A stretch of 6,585 nt of DNA, taken from contig JAOTWK010000200.1 in the NCBI GenBank assembly GCA_029862935.1, positions 1 to 6,585 on the forward strand, written 5' to 3'. The translations under genes and the position numbers were made by a program. Below are positions 6,410-6,585 of the stretch, piece after piece (the stretch's first letter is position 1; each line of letters opens with the position of its first letter). The notes under the pieces are model-generated. The model was not told where the DNA came from, ran no database searches, and was given only the letters and a program-made list of their open reading frames with translations. Source of the stretch: Gemmatimonadota bacterium (GTDB taxonomy: Bacteria > Gemmatimonadota > Gemmatimonadetes > Gemmatimonadales > GWC2-71-9).

Positions 6410-6585
6410 TCACTTGACGTAGAAGTCATAGGTGTGTCGCGAGGTGCCACGGCATCGACGCCGCGTCGCGCGGAGCGGAGGAAGTTCGAAGGGGCGCATC
6501 GATCGAAGGCTGTGGCAATCCTCGGGTCGACACGGGCGGCGCAGTGCAACGTCATTCCACCCGAGGACGAAGACCCCACCCGGCC
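6410..6585 (-). CDS. Possible C-terminal end of a convergent gene (partial)
   Basis: Read on the - strand, one frame is open from the window edge (base 6583) to a TGA at 6412-6410, giving 57 residues. It begins PGGVFVLGWNDVAL and ends GTSRHTYDFYVK. The stop directly abuts the TAG of the repeat lipoprotein (6407-6409), a plausible tail-to-tail arrangement. Roughly 70% of third positions are G or C. Against it, the central part is very rich in Arg and has three Cys, and a second - strand frame is also open across the same region, so this may be non-coding. I do not recognise the family. The rest of this 176-base stretch shows no clear terminator, only a 5-bp stem CGACG/CGTCG at 6456-6468. Confidence 0.27.
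   Translation of the reverse strand, partial: PGGVFVLGWNDVALRRPCRPEDCHSLRSMRPFELPPLRATRRRCRGTSRHTYDFYVK

Noticed and set aside
6346..6579. 77-codon - strand frame overlapping the end of the repeat lipoprotein
   Set aside because: It runs 64 bases into the lipoprotein gene antisense and ends in Ser-rich low-complexity sequence. It remains a weak alternative to the abutting frame at 6410-6585.

Overview
The window shows 6.6 kb of GC-rich DNA, tightly packed, with four genes on the + strand and a possible gene end on the - strand at the right edge. Two of the proteins carry lipoprotein-type signal peptides and one is a multihaem c-type cytochrome. Together with the codon bias and the BatA-like/large coiled-coil membrane protein pair, this suggests a Gram-negative environmental bacterium. 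Gemmatimonadota or a related high-GC phylum is my best guess, at low confidence, because no rRNA or universal marker gene is present.

Left block (bases 2-3999): the 3' end of a BatA-like membrane protein is translationally coupled (stop and start overlap in TGATG) to a 1149-residue membrane protein of the DUF4175-like kind. That protein has N-terminal membrane segments, periplasmic-type beta domains, long Gln/Gly/Glu/Arg-rich coiled coils and a conserved-looking C-terminal tail. From general knowledge of such loci, MoxR AAA ATPase, DUF58 and further vWA/BatA genes are expected just upstream, outside the window.

Middle block (4000-5703): a 166-base gap with several small dyads leads to a stand-alone lipoprotein. 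It has an Ig-like domain followed by eight CXXCH haem-binding motifs. The gene ends at a strong GC-rich hairpin that is probably a terminator.

Right block (5704-6585): a small lipoprotein is built from about six 24-residue MORN-variant (YwqK-like) repeats. After it, 176 bases remain. On the - strand they hold an open frame whose stop codon directly abuts the stop of the repeat lipoprotein, possibly the C-terminus of a convergent gene.

The left pair clearly works together, as a membrane-associated MoxR/BatA-type system of poorly known function. The cytochrome and the repeat lipoprotein look like separate transcription units exposed at the cell envelope. No tRNA, rRNA, CRISPR array, insertion sequence or attachment site was seen. 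The most interesting element is the octahaem Ig-lipoprotein, a candidate surface electron-transfer protein or multihaem enzyme.
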